Assembly: GCA_023460085.1 (NCBI GenBank)
Contig: JAEWRI010000037.1
Location: 1-64,000 of the forward strand
Origin: Bacillota bacterium
GTDB lineage: Bacteria; Bacillota; Clostridia; Christensenellales; SZUA-584
Reading direction: 5' to 3'
Length of the DNA stretch: 64,000 nucleotides
In this document: piece by piece, positions 24,729-33,570 of the stretch
Position numbering within the stretch: the first letter of the stretch is position 1
How the letters are laid out: each line of letters opens with the position of its first letter
Position numbers and translations under genes: made by a program
Notes under the pieces: generated by a model
Told to the model about the DNA's origin: nothing
The model's database searches: none
Seen by the model: only the letters and a program-made list of their open reading frames with translations

Positions 24729-25523
24729 CTATTTCCCGCCGAACAACTTCTTGAGCCGGGCGCCAAAGCCGCTGTCGTCCTCCATATCCATCAGCGGCAC
24801 GTTCTCGCCGAGGATACGCTGCGTTATATTGCGGTACGCCTTGCCCGCCGGGGCTTTGTCGGTTAATACGATGGGTTCACCCATGTTGGACGAGCGGATG
24901 ATCTTCTCGTCCTCGGGCACCACGCCGATGAGGTCGATACCCAGTATATCCAGCGTATCGTCCAGTGCCAGCATATCCCCGCGCTTCACCATATCGGGCC
25001 GCAGCCGGTTCACGAGAAGCCACACATCGTCGATGCCTGCCGCGGACAGCAGTCCGATGATGCGATCCGCGTCGCGCACGGCCGAAACCTCCGGCACGGT
25101 GACAACGATGGCGGATTTCGCGCCCGCGATGGCGTTCTTGAAGCCCTGCTCTATTCCCGCCGGACAGTCAATAACGATGTAATCGAACTCCGCCTCTATC
25201 TCTTCGATAAGCTTTTTCATCTGCTGCGGCGTCACCGCCATCTTATCGCGCGTCTGCGCGGCGGGCAGCAAAAACAGGCCGTCATACCGCTTGTCCTTGA
25301 TGATCGCCTGTTTTAAGCGGCAGGTTCCCTCCACCACGTCCACCAGATCGTAAACGATGCGGTTTTCCAGCCCCAGCACCACGTCGAGGTTGCGGAGACC
25401 GATATCCGTATCGATCAATATCACTTTCTTCCCCTGCTGCGCGAGACCCGCGCCCAGGTTCGCAACGGTCGTCGTCTTTCCGACGCCTCCCTTGCCGGAT
25501 GTCACCACGATGACGTTCTGCAT
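24729..25523 (-). CDS. minD: Septum-site determining ATPase MinD
   Basis: A 264-residue ParA-type ATPase. The deviant Walker A is TSGKGGVGKTTT (residues 7-18), switch motifs include DTDIGLRNLD and DCPAGIE, and the C-terminus has an amphipathic membrane-targeting helix (FGARLKKLFGGK). It recruits MinC to the membrane to block Z-ring assembly away from mid-cell. The start MQNVIVV is chosen with GGAGGGG upstream. Gaps of 14 and 11 bases to minC and minE indicate one operon. Confidence 0.97.
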   Translation of the reverse strand: MQNVIVVTSGKGGVGKTTTVANLGAGLAQQGKKVILIDTDIGLRNLDVVLGLENRIVYDLVDVVEGTCRLKQAIIKDKRYDGLFLLPAAQTRDKMAVTPQQMKKLIEEIEAEFDYIVIDCPAGIEQGFKNAIAGAKSAIVVTVPEVSAVRDADRIIGLLSAAGIDDVWLLVNRLRPDMVKRGDMLALDDTLDILGIDLIGVVPEDEKIIRSSNMGEPIVLTDKAPAGKAYRNITQRILGENVPLMDMEDDSGFGARLKKLFGGK

Positions 25524-25537
25524 ATACCCCTCCAAAA

Positions 25538-26233
25538 TTATTTGTTACCCTGCGGCTTTTGTCTGGCCGGAAGCTTCATGGGCCTGATTACCACACTGCC
25601 CTGCTTGTATTCCGCTACCTCCGGCATGCCGCTCGCCTGATCCTCCGGAAACATCGCGATCTTGCCGCTGATGCGCAGCTGCTTGGGACGCAGCTCGTTG
25701 GCGGCTACCACCACATCGGAGCGCCCGGTAGCGCCCGCATGCGCGAGGCCGCGCAGTACGCCCATTACGGCGATGCTTCCCCCGGCGATGACCTCAGCGC
25801 CGTCGTTCACATCCCCCAGCACCACAACGTCACCCTCGCATTCCACGCGCTGTCCGCTGCGCAGCGTATTGGATATAAATATGCTCTTGGCCTTGAAGTA
25901 CTCCCTTGAAACGAGCTCGACGCGGTTCTCGACAGCCGTCACCGTCGGGGCCGCACGCTTCACCAGCGTTTCCTCCGCGGCGGTTTCGCGCTCGTCCTCA
26001 AAATAGACGTCGTCCACATCGTAGTCCATATGCAGCATCCGTTTCAGATCCTGCTTCTGTGCCTTCGTCATGGCCCTGCCGGAAAACAGCAGCTTCGCCT
26101 CCGAGCCGGTGAAAAAATCCTTATTCTTATCGAGCTTGTCCTTGAGCGCGTCGCGCACTTCCGTGTACGAGGAAAGCGGCGCAACCTCGATTTCAAACAA
26201 GCCGCCCGGCCTCCCCTTAATGGTGATCCCCAT
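25538..26233 (-). CDS. minC: Septum-site determining protein MinC
   Basis: A 231-residue FtsZ inhibitor. The N-terminal domain (to about residue 100) contacts FtsZ. The C-terminal beta-helix (from about residue 115) carries the expected RSGQRVECEGDVVVLGDVNDGAEVIAGGSI-type repeats and binds MinD. It lies 76 bases downstream of pbp2 and immediately upstream of minD. Confidence 0.95.
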   Translation of the reverse strand: MGITIKGRPGGLFEIEVAPLSSYTEVRDALKDKLDKNKDFFTGSEAKLLFSGRAMTKAQKQDLKRMLHMDYDVDDVYFEDERETAAEETLVKRAAPTVTAVENRVELVSREYFKAKSIFISNTLRSGQRVECEGDVVVLGDVNDGAEVIAGGSIAVMGVLRGLAHAGATGRSDVVVAANELRPKQLRISGKIAMFPEDQASGMPEVAEYKQGSVVIRPMKLPARQKPQGNK

Positions 26234-26309
26234 ATATCCCTCACAAACATACCATGGTTATGGAAAACAATTCTACATCACAGGCATGGTTTCCTGCAAG
26301 GTGTAAAAA

Positions 26310-29021
26310 TCAATATAAAAGCGCGTCCGAGGAAGGGATCTCCTGTTCCGCCACCACTTTCTTCTGCTCGAAGTAATAGAGCAGAATATCCTGCGCCACG
26401 TAGGACGACAGACCGCCGATGTAGCCGTTCGGAATGTACACCACGATGGCGATCTCCGGTTTGACAGTGGGGTCATCCTTGGAATACGGCGCGAAGCATA
26501 CGAACCAGCTGTTGTTCTCCAGATCCACCGTAGAAACCTGCGCAGTACCCGTCTTGCCCGCGATTTGATCACGATACACCTGGGGGAAGTCACGGAAGTA
26601 CTTGTCCGCGGTTCCTTCCTCTTCGGACACCACCTTGCTCATGCCTTCCTGTATCGCCCGGATGTAATCCTCATCCGCGCCCACTTCATCGTAAACCACC
26701 GGCTGCTGGTCAAACACGACGTTGCCCTCCTGATCCAGCACCTTGTCCACGATATGCGTCTCGTACACCGTGCCGCCGTTGGCAATCGCGGCGATATAAC
26801 GGGCCATCGCGATGGGCGTCACCTCGGTGATGCCCTGCCCGATGCCCGTCGTGACGGTCATATAGGTGGTCCACTTCAGCTGCACCAGCACGCTCGTAAT
26901 CTGCTGATCCCAGCCCTTTGCCTGCGATACGGTAGTACGGATGTCCATCATGTCAGAAAGTATGCTGCGCACATGTTCACCCATTGCGTAGCCCTCCGGG
27001 TCTACCCAGACCTTATTTTCGTTCTGCGTCCACTCGATACCCATCAGTTCCACCAGCGCCTTGGCGGTTTCGTCGATCACCTCGTCGCTGTACTCCACTT
27101 CGCGCTCCGACGCGAATTTTTTCAGCAGATTGACCATCGAGTATCGGCCCGTTTTGTACACGAGCATGGGCAGCGAATTCGCCTGCTTGTCAATGGGCTT
27201 GCTGGCATCGTACAGCAGTTGCTGGTTGCCGATGATGCCCACCGCCTCGCCCGGCAGCTCAATGCCCGTGGAAACCGTGAGGCCGTATATGTCTCCCCAT
27301 TTGTCCAGCTTATCGATACCCACACGGTACGCAAGCGTATAGAAGTAGAAATTGCAGCTATGCTGCAGGCCCTCTACCACCGTCTGGTCTTGGTGCTTCC
27401 ATGAGTTCTTTGTCCAGCAGTGGGGCGCCTGATTAACGTTCACGATGCCCGTCGTAAACCGGTAATCGCAGTCGATCTGCTCCGTCAAATCGGTTTCGCC
27501 TTCCATCAGCGCGGCGGTGGCGGTCACCATCTTGAACACGGATCCAGGCATCGCGAGGCTCTGTATGGCTTTATTGAACAGCGGGAACCCCTCCTGCTGC
27601 AGAAGATCCTTATAGACCGAGTCGGAAATGCCGCCCGTAAACAGATTGAGATCGTAGCTGGGGTTATTGGCCAGCGCCAGCACGTTGCCCGTGTTGACAT
27701 CCAGCACTATCGCCGCGCCCGAGCAGGCAAAATCGAGGTCATCCATAACCAGGCCGTCATAATCCGGCTTTCCGTTGTGGTCGTTGTCCTCGTTGGCCAG
27801 AAATGCTGCCTCCTGCTGCGCCCGAATCTGAGGGATCTCATCTTCCAGCGCCTGCTCCGCCACCATCTGCATTCCAATATCCAGTGTCAGCATCACGTTG
27901 TCGCCCTGCGTAGGCTCCGTGGAGGACAATATGTTCTGTACGATCGCCATGTTGTCCACCTCGACTTCCTGCTTGCCCTGCCGCTGCGAGGTGTTCCCCG
28001 TCAGGTACGCCTCCATGGACTTCTCAATGCCTTCCACACCCACAAGGTCGTCCACGCTGTAGCCAAGGTCCAGCAGGCTTTCCACGCCCGTCAGCTGGCT
28101 GGCGGTAAAGCCGAAATCCTCCAGACTCCTGCCGCCCACGGTAGCGTCATCGGAGACGTCAAAGCGTCCTGCAATGTCGTCCTGCATGCGCGTCGCGACC
28201 CTCGCCGCCAGCTCGGAGTCGGACTCCGTGGTATACTGCGACAGAATATCCTCCGTAATACGGCTCTCGTAACCGATGACATGCGCCGCGACGCTGCCGC
28301 GCGGGTATACGCGCACCGTGCTCTCGGCAATGCTCATGCCTTCCAGCTCCGCTGCGTGCGTCCTTATCTCCGCCACAGTTTGTATGCTGACGTTGTACGC
28401 GACCGTGATGGACTCGTAAGCCACCCAGGAATTCAACTGCACGTCCTGCCAGATGGAAAGGATTTTGCTGGCCTCGGTGAAATCCATCTCCGCCGGAATC
28501 TGATAGCGTTCGCGCAGCGTCAGGTATATTTCCTCCGGCGTCAGCGGCACACCGCTGCTGGGCACTTTGATGTACATGTTCTCGCGCCACTTTTCCTCGC
28601 GCCGGGCAGCGGCCTGCTTGTTTGTCAAACCGAAATCGAAGTAATACTCGCCGGTGGTCTCCCGGTATTTGATCGCAAAGCTGTCCACCGTTTTGCCCTG
28701 GTTTTCCTCTACGATGGCAATGGTGTCGATGATGACACCCGTATAATAGGCGCGATCCGCCGCGGTGTTTTTGCTGGGATCGCGGTAAAACTGCACGTTG
28801 TATGACTTCTGGTCGTAGGCAAGCGGCAATCCGCTTGCGTCCAGTATGCTGCCGCGCGCGCCTGGAATGGTGATCGTGCGCGTATCCAGCGCGTTGGCCT
28901 CCTCAGCGTATTCCTCGCCGTGGACAATCGTCAGACGAAACAGCTGTACAAAAAGCAAACCGAACATCACCGCGGCGATGATGGCAAATATGATGAATCG
29001 ATTGCGAATATTGACGTTCAT
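26310..29021 (-). CDS. mrdA: Class B penicillin-binding protein 2 (elongation transpeptidase)
   Basis: A 903-residue PBP2. A single N-terminal membrane anchor (about residues 8-30) precedes a large dimerisation domain (starting RTITIPGARGSILDASG). The transpeptidase domain has SVFK (active Ser near 494), SCN (near 556) and KTGTA (near 823). It cross-links peptidoglycan during cell elongation with RodA, whose gene is at 45907-47088. It is longer than typical PBP2 (about 600-700), with a long pedestal before the active site and inserts in the catalytic domain, as I recall for clostridial homologues. It starts the pbp2-minCDE operon. Confidence 0.93.
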   Translation of the reverse strand: MNVNIRNRFIIFAIIAAVMFGLLFVQLFRLTIVHGEEYAEEANALDTRTITIPGARGSILDASGLPLAYDQKSYNVQFYRDPSKNTAADRAYYTGVIIDTIAIVEENQGKTVDSFAIKYRETTGEYYFDFGLTNKQAAARREEKWRENMYIKVPSSGVPLTPEEIYLTLRERYQIPAEMDFTEASKILSIWQDVQLNSWVAYESITVAYNVSIQTVAEIRTHAAELEGMSIAESTVRVYPRGSVAAHVIGYESRITEDILSQYTTESDSELAARVATRMQDDIAGRFDVSDDATVGGRSLEDFGFTASQLTGVESLLDLGYSVDDLVGVEGIEKSMEAYLTGNTSQRQGKQEVEVDNMAIVQNILSSTEPTQGDNVMLTLDIGMQMVAEQALEDEIPQIRAQQEAAFLANEDNDHNGKPDYDGLVMDDLDFACSGAAIVLDVNTGNVLALANNPSYDLNLFTGGISDSVYKDLLQQEGFPLFNKAIQSLAMPGSVFKMVTATAALMEGETDLTEQIDCDYRFTTGIVNVNQAPHCWTKNSWKHQDQTVVEGLQHSCNFYFYTLAYRVGIDKLDKWGDIYGLTVSTGIELPGEAVGIIGNQQLLYDASKPIDKQANSLPMLVYKTGRYSMVNLLKKFASEREVEYSDEVIDETAKALVELMGIEWTQNENKVWVDPEGYAMGEHVRSILSDMMDIRTTVSQAKGWDQQITSVLVQLKWTTYMTVTTGIGQGITEVTPIAMARYIAAIANGGTVYETHIVDKVLDQEGNVVFDQQPVVYDEVGADEDYIRAIQEGMSKVVSEEEGTADKYFRDFPQVYRDQIAGKTGTAQVSTVDLENNSWFVCFAPYSKDDPTVKPEIAIVVYIPNGYIGGLSSYVAQDILLYYFEQKKVVAEQEIPSSDALLY

Positions 29022-29149
29022 AGAACCTCTCCGTCCGAATATTCCACCCCACTTTCCGATATTATATCATATTGCGCACGTATTGCACGAATCAATGCGA
29101 ACCGGAAATATGAACTTTTTCGTACCCCCGCTTGCAAACGGCCGATCCG

Positions 29150-29223
29150 TATGATAATGTGAACATATCATGGAAGTGACAGCGGCGTCATCGGGGGCAG
29201 ACGGCCCGGTTGGCGTCTTTTTT
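29150..29223 (+). promoter_or_regulatory. glnA leader with hairpins and intrinsic terminator (candidate attenuator)
   Basis: TATGATAAT at 29150-29158 can serve as -10 with a weak TTGCAA -35 at 29132. GTGAC-AGCGGC-GTCAT (29176-29191) is a hairpin with a hexaloop. AGACGGCC/GGCGTCT (29199-29218, one bulge) is followed by TTTTTT to 29223. The terminator lies about 80 bases before the glnA start, and there is no other plus-strand gene for it to end. A second possible hairpin, GGGC-AGACG-GCCC (29195-29207), overlaps the terminator's left arm. Confidence 0.55.
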
Positions 29224-29306
29224 GATGAAAGGCACGCGCACACAGAAACCATTCTGCCCGGCAGGAAATCTGGCAGTGGGATATACCGGAAAAGGAGTGA
29301 CCATAA

Positions 29307-30641
29307 ATGACAAAGAAGTACACCAATCAGGACGTGCTCAGAATGGCGGAAGAGAACGACGTGAAATTCATCCGCCTTCAGTTCACCGATGTTTTCGGCA
29401 TACTGAAAAACGTGGCGATCACGTCAAAGCAGCTTCCCAAGGTGCTGGACGAAGGGGCCATGTTTGATGGTTCCTCCATCGACGGCTTCGTTCGCATCGA
29501 GGAAAGTGATATGCTTCTGGTTCCCGATACGGACACGTTCGAAATATTCCCGTGGAGGCCGCAGCAGGGCAAGGTGGCGCGGCTGATTTGCGACGTGTAC
29601 ACCACGGACGGCAAACCGTACGACGGCTGTCCGCGCAATGTGCTTAAGAAGCAGCTGGCCAAGGCCGCAGCGCTGGGTTACACCATGAACGTCGGGCCGG
29701 AGCTTGAGTTCTTCCTGTTCCAGACGGACGCGGAAGGCAAGCCCACCACCATCACGCAGGATGAGGGCAGCTATTTCGACCTCGCGCCGATAGATAAAGG
29801 CGAGGATGCACGCCGTGACATGTGCCTCGCGCTGGAGGATATGGGCTTTGAAATCGAAGCGTCGCACCACGAGGTCGCGGAAGGGCAGCACGAAATTGAC
29901 TTTAAATACGCCGACGCGCTGAAGACCGCCGATAATATCATGACGTTTAAAATCGTCATCAAGAGCATCGCACAGCGCCACGGCCTGTATGCCACCTTCA
30001 TGCCCAAGCCCATATTCGGCATCAACGGCAGCGGCATGCACACGAACCAGTCGCTTTTTACGAAGGACGGCAACGCGTTCTTTGATCCCAACGGAGAGCT
30101 GCAGCTCTCCAAGATAGCGTATAATTACATCGCGGGCATCATGGAGCACATCCACTCGCTCGTCGCGGTGACGAACCCCACGGTGAATTCGTACAAGCGG
30201 CTCGTACCGGGCTACGAAGCGCCCTGCTACGTCGCATGGTCTGCGAAGAATCGCAGCCCGCTGATCCGCATCCCCGCCTCTCGCGGCGCAGGCACCCGCG
30301 TAGAGCTGCGCTGCCCGGATCCGGCGTGCAACCCGTACCTGTCCATCGCGCTTCAGCTGGCCGCCGGGCTCGACGGCATACAGCGCGGCCTCACGCCGCC
30401 GCCCGCGGTCAACCGCAACATCTTCAAGATGACCGAGGCGGAGATGGCCGAAAACGGCGTCACCAGCCTTCCGGGAAGCCTGTACGACGCGCTGCAGCTC
30501 TACAAAGCCAATCCGCTGGTAAAGGAAACGCTGGGCGACCACATCACCAACATCTACTACGAATTCAAGCGCAAGGAATGGGATGCGTTCCGCGTGGCGG
30601 TTCATCCGTGGGAGATCAACGAGTACCTGACGCGGTATTAA
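29307..30641 (+). CDS. glnA: Glutamine synthetase, type I
   Basis: A 444-residue GSI of the short alpha type typical of Bacillota. Visible signatures are DVFGILKNVAIT, MFDGSSIDGFVR (residues 51-62), PELEFFLF (glutamate-binding and metal site), the ATP loop MPKPIFGINGSGMH (near 231-244) and NRSPLIRIP (near 315). It makes glutamine from glutamate, ammonia and ATP. AAAGGAG lies 8 bases before the ATG. A terminator in the leader suggests antitermination control, and a strong terminator follows the gene. Confidence 0.97.
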   Translation: MTKKYTNQDVLRMAEENDVKFIRLQFTDVFGILKNVAITSKQLPKVLDEGAMFDGSSIDGFVRIEESDMLLVPDTDTFEIFPWRPQQGKVARLICDVYTTDGKPYDGCPRNVLKKQLAKAAALGYTMNVGPELEFFLFQTDAEGKPTTITQDEGSYFDLAPIDKGEDARRDMCLALEDMGFEIEASHHEVAEGQHEIDFKYADALKTADNIMTFKIVIKSIAQRHGLYATFMPKPIFGINGSGMHTNQSLFTKDGNAFFDPNGELQLSKIAYNYIAGIMEHIHSLVAVTNPTVNSYKRLVPGYEAPCYVAWSAKNRSPLIRIPASRGAGTRVELRCPDPACNPYLSIALQLAAGLDGIQRGLTPPPAVNRNIFKMTEAEMAENGVTSLPGSLYDALQLYKANPLVKETLGDHITNIYYEFKRKEWDAFRVAVHPWEINEYLTRY

Positions 30642-30667
30642 TCATCCCAGGGTATATGACCGTATTA

Positions 30668-30705
30668 AAAAGCTCCGGCAACGTCCATTATGCCGGAGCT
30701 TTTAT
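30668..30705 (+). terminator. Intrinsic terminator of glnA
   Basis: AAAAGCTCCGGCA pairs with TGCCGGAGCTTTT around a 10-base loop, followed by TATTG. It could also serve the convergent anti-sigma gene. Confidence 0.9.
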
Positions 30706-30725
30706 TGTTCAGCCTTGGGGTTCCT

Positions 30726-31685
30726 TCACTCGTCCATCGGCATCATTTCCGTGATTGCATCGAAGCTTTCCGGCGCCAGCCGGATATAGTACCCCAACAC
30801 GCCGCTGTATGGCAGCGCGCGTATCTGCTCCTGCCCCGCCAGCACGTGTACAAAGATGAGGCTGCCGTCCAGCAGCGAAACCGCCTCTGCGAATACCCCT
30901 TCTTTCTGCAGACGCTGCGCTTCCTGCTGGCAGACATACAGGCTGCGCGCATGAATCAGTTGCAGCTCTTTCGCCTCCAACCCGATCACCTCGTCCGTCG
31001 ACGTGTACCACTGCGCAGGCAGGGTAACGGGAAGCCGCCCCGCGTATTCCGCCAGCCACGGATACTTGCCCTCGGGGTCAAACCGGGCGCGTTGTGCTTC
31101 GTCGCGCGGGTCATACCACTCCACTTCAGGCGGTTCCTCCTCGCCCTTGCCGACGCATTCACCCCAGATTGCATCGCATTCCGCGGCCAGCGTATTGATA
31201 CGCGCCCGCAGCGCCTCCGCCGTCCACCCGTCCAGCATAAAGCCGTCAAATGCATTCCCGTAGTATTCCTGCGCATGGTATGGAAAGATCATGAGGCTGA
31301 ACAGCGCATCCGCATACGCCGGATCATCCAGCATGGCTGCCTCATCCATGCTCATCGCGAGATAGATATCCCCGCCATCCGGCACACACTCATTCATCGC
31401 CGTACCGGGCACGGTTTCCGCGTATACGATTTGCCGCGACGGCTCTGCCGCGGGAGAGGGCACCGGAGTGACGGTGGGAGCATCCATGTCCCCCTTGTCG
31501 GGCGTCAGCATCGCCGGAATGGCAATCGCCGCCGCCAGCACACATATCACCGCCGCTGCGGCTGCCCGCATCCGGTATGGTTTTTTCTGCGGTTGTTGCC
31601 CCTGCAGCTTTTTTCTCAGCCGCTGCTCCATTTCCGCGTCGGGCTCTATACGGCGCACCGCGTGCCGGTAATCCGCTATCTTCAT
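30726..31685 (-). CDS. Putative anti-sigma factor / membrane partner of the ECF sigma factor
   Basis: A 319-residue protein. The cytoplasmic N-terminus (about residues 1-38) is basic and helical (MEQRLRKKLQGQQ). One membrane segment (about 41-61) follows, then a Pro/Thr-rich linker and an external domain of about 230 residues with no domain I recognise. Position and topology match transmembrane anti-sigma factors, and the gene begins one base after the sigma gene stop. It would hold the sigma factor at the membrane until an envelope signal is sensed. No ZAS-type zinc motif is visible. Confidence 0.65.
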   Translation of the reverse strand: MKIADYRHAVRRIEPDAEMEQRLRKKLQGQQPQKKPYRMRAAAAAVICVLAAAIAIPAMLTPDKGDMDAPTVTPVPSPAAEPSRQIVYAETVPGTAMNECVPDGGDIYLAMSMDEAAMLDDPAYADALFSLMIFPYHAQEYYGNAFDGFMLDGWTAEALRARINTLAAECDAIWGECVGKGEEEPPEVEWYDPRDEAQRARFDPEGKYPWLAEYAGRLPVTLPAQWYTSTDEVIGLEAKELQLIHARSLYVCQQEAQRLQKEGVFAEAVSLLDGSLIFVHVLAGQEQIRALPYSGVLGYYIRLAPESFDAITEMMPMDE

Positions 31686-31686
31686 C

Positions 31687-32166
31687 TTATCCTTCCTCCA
31701 GCTCCAGCCGAAGCATCGCCCGTCCGCGGCTCAGCCGCATCTTGACCGCAGATTCGCCGAGACTCAGCATGCGGGCTACCTCGCCTACCGCGTACCCTTC
31801 AAAGTAGTGCAGGTGAATGGCCGCCCGGTACTTTTCCGGCAGTGACATCACCGCGTCCAGTACCGCGCTGTCTTCCGGCGCACAGGCTATGGGTTCCGCC
31901 CTGTCCATCGGCTGCGTATTTCGGCGGTATGCCGCACCCAGCCGATTTTTGCACGCGTTGCCGGCGACGCGCAGCAGCCAGCGCTTCTCGTGCGCCGCAT
32001 CCGCAAATCGGGGCGCGTGAAACAGCAGCTTGATAAAAGCCTCCTGCATCACATCCTCCGCGTCGGCCGCGCTGCGCAAATATACCATGCACAGCCTGTA
32101 CAGCGTCTGACCATATTCGGCATACTTCCCGGTGAAATCCTCACCCGTATGCTGTGACGATTTCAA
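31687..32166 (-). CDS. ECF-type RNA polymerase sigma factor
   Basis: A 159-residue sigma-70 family protein. Region 2 is YRLCMVYLRSAADAEDVMQEAFIKLL (about residues 21-46) and region 4 is LPEKYRAAIHLHYFEGY followed by the HTH GEVARMLSLGESAVKMRLSRGRAML (about 109-150). The best start is TTG at 32166 with AGAGGTGAT upstream; the longer frame to 32217 has no SD. It is followed at once by its presumed membrane anti-sigma partner. Confidence 0.88.
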   Translation of the reverse strand: MKSSQHTGEDFTGKYAEYGQTLYRLCMVYLRSAADAEDVMQEAFIKLLFHAPRFADAAHEKRWLLRVAGNACKNRLGAAYRRNTQPMDRAEPIACAPEDSAVLDAVMSLPEKYRAAIHLHYFEGYAVGEVARMLSLGESAVKMRLSRGRAMLRLELEEG

Positions 32167-32314
32167 AAATGCATCACCTCTGTATGAGTATAACAAATCA
32201 GGCGGTATAAAGGTCACAAATCCTGCCGTGAACCACCCCGACGGATTTATTGTCCCTAAAACCGGATAGCTCTTCTGATATTATGAACATAGTTTCTATA
32301 ATCGGAGGTAAGCT

Positions 32315-32500
32315 ATGTGGCAGGCAATATTGCAGTCAGGGCCGTATATCATCGGTGTGGCGGCGGCTTTCGCGCTGTTTACGGGTGGCCTTTTTCTGAT
32401 GGAGCGCGGCGGACGCAAGCGCAGGAGTGACACTCCGGCAAAGCCCACGTCGCGCGTCATCCGCACCATTCGCTGCGAAGGGCAAGACAGGGCCGCCTAA
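32315..32500 (+). CDS. Small single-pass membrane protein
   Basis: A 61-residue protein. Residues about 9-29 are hydrophobic (PYIIGVAAAFALFTGGLFLM), followed by a strongly basic tail (ERGGRKRRS). CGGAGG lies 6 bases before the ATG. It overlaps the convergent radical SAM gene by 4 bases. It is divergent from the ECF sigma gene; no function is known. Confidence 0.65.
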   Translation: MWQAILQSGPYIIGVAAAFALFTGGLFLMERGGRKRRSDTPAKPTSRVIRTIRCEGQDRAA

Positions 32501-33372
32501 AGAAAGGAAAGCTGGTGGTCCTCCGGCTTTTTGGGCAGCGTACGATACGCGGGCAGCCGGTACTTCGCGCGCAGCTTTTGCACGGTATCCATCGCCCGCT
32601 GCTGTGCGGCGCGCCACGCGGCCCGGTCGCCCCATAGCGCCCGTATATCCCCCGCCAACGCCGGAAAGCGCTGCCGCACCGCGGCAAAGAACCCTTCCCT
32701 CGTCGCACCTTTCAGGTTCAGCCCGCTGACCAGCAGGTAGTCCGCACCCGCGTCCCGCGCGGCCGCGAATACCGCCTCCAGATTTTGCGTGCTGTCGGTC
32801 AGCAGAGGGATGACGGGCATCATGTGTATGCCGCACGTCAGCCCCGCCTTTTTCAGCTCCTTCACCGCTTCCATACGGGCCGCGGGAGGCGCAGCGCCCG
32901 GCTCGATGAGCGCGGCGGCGTCCGCGTCCAGGGTAGTTACCGTAAAAGCCGTCATCGCCCCGGCCTCGCGCTGAATGCGGCAAAACAATTCCGTATCGCG
33001 CAATATCAGCGGCGATTTGGTCGAGAGAATCACCGGAACCCTGTAATCCCCCAGCAGCTTCAGCACACCCGGCATCAGCGCGCGGTCGCGCTCCGCGGGC
33101 TGATAACTGTCCGTCACGCCGCCGAGGTTCACCGCCTCACGCGAGAAGCGCGGCAGCTCGCACCTCAGCGCTTCCGCGATATTGGTCTTGGCGTAGACGT
33201 GTCCAAAGAAGTTGTCGTCGCCGATATACCCGTGCGAATACTGCGCGTAGCAATAAATGCACCGGTGCGCGCAGCCGCGGTACACGTTGATATCATACCG
33301 GAACGGCAGCCATTTGGAGTTGTGAGCGTGCAGCGCGGTCTTACAGGGCGCTTCTATGACCGTATAGTCCAT
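32497..33372 (-). CDS. SPL-like radical SAM protein
   Basis: A 291-residue radical SAM enzyme. The cluster motif CAHRCIYCYA (Cys near residues 35, 39 and 42) matches CxxxCxxC, and the upstream WLPFRYDINVYRGC and downstream DSYQPAERD match the Rv2578c/spore-photoproduct-lyase-like group of uncharacterised proteins. It should bind a [4Fe-4S] cluster and S-adenosylmethionine; the reaction is unknown. A clear -10 ends only 6 bases before the ATG at 33372, so the transcript may be leaderless; an in-frame start at 33408 lies upstream of that promoter. Confidence 0.85.
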   Translation of the reverse strand: MDYTVIEAPCKTALHAHNSKWLPFRYDINVYRGCAHRCIYCYAQYSHGYIGDDNFFGHVYAKTNIAEALRCELPRFSREAVNLGGVTDSYQPAERDRALMPGVLKLLGDYRVPVILSTKSPLILRDTELFCRIQREAGAMTAFTVTTLDADAAALIEPGAAPPAARMEAVKELKKAGLTCGIHMMPVIPLLTDSTQNLEAVFAAARDAGADYLLVSGLNLKGATREGFFAAVRQRFPALAGDIRALWGDRAAWRAAQQRAMDTVQKLRAKYRLPAYRTLPKKPEDHQLSFL

Positions 33373-33378
33373 ACCGCC

Positions 33379-33408
33379 ATTATACGGCGGAGCATACAAG
33401 CGCGGCAA
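33379..33408 (-). promoter_or_regulatory. Promoter of the radical SAM gene
   Basis: TTGCCG (33408-33403), an 18-base spacer and TATAAT (33384-33379) on the minus strand. The expected start point coincides with the ATG at 33372. Confidence 0.55.
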
Positions 33409-33570
33409 CAGCGCAGATAAAAAATCGAATATTTTCGGGTTTCAATCTCTACCCCTTCCATCGCAATAAAAAATATGATTTATTTGAATGATGTACTGCA
33501 ATGTTTTCATTTCTGTATCGTCTTATGGGCGTAACCGGTTCACAATTAGCCAAAAGGAGGTGATGAGCCG

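Noticed and set aside
29210..29467. Open frame overlapping the glnA leader and start
   Set aside because: Overlaps glnA in another frame, has no SD and no recognisable product.
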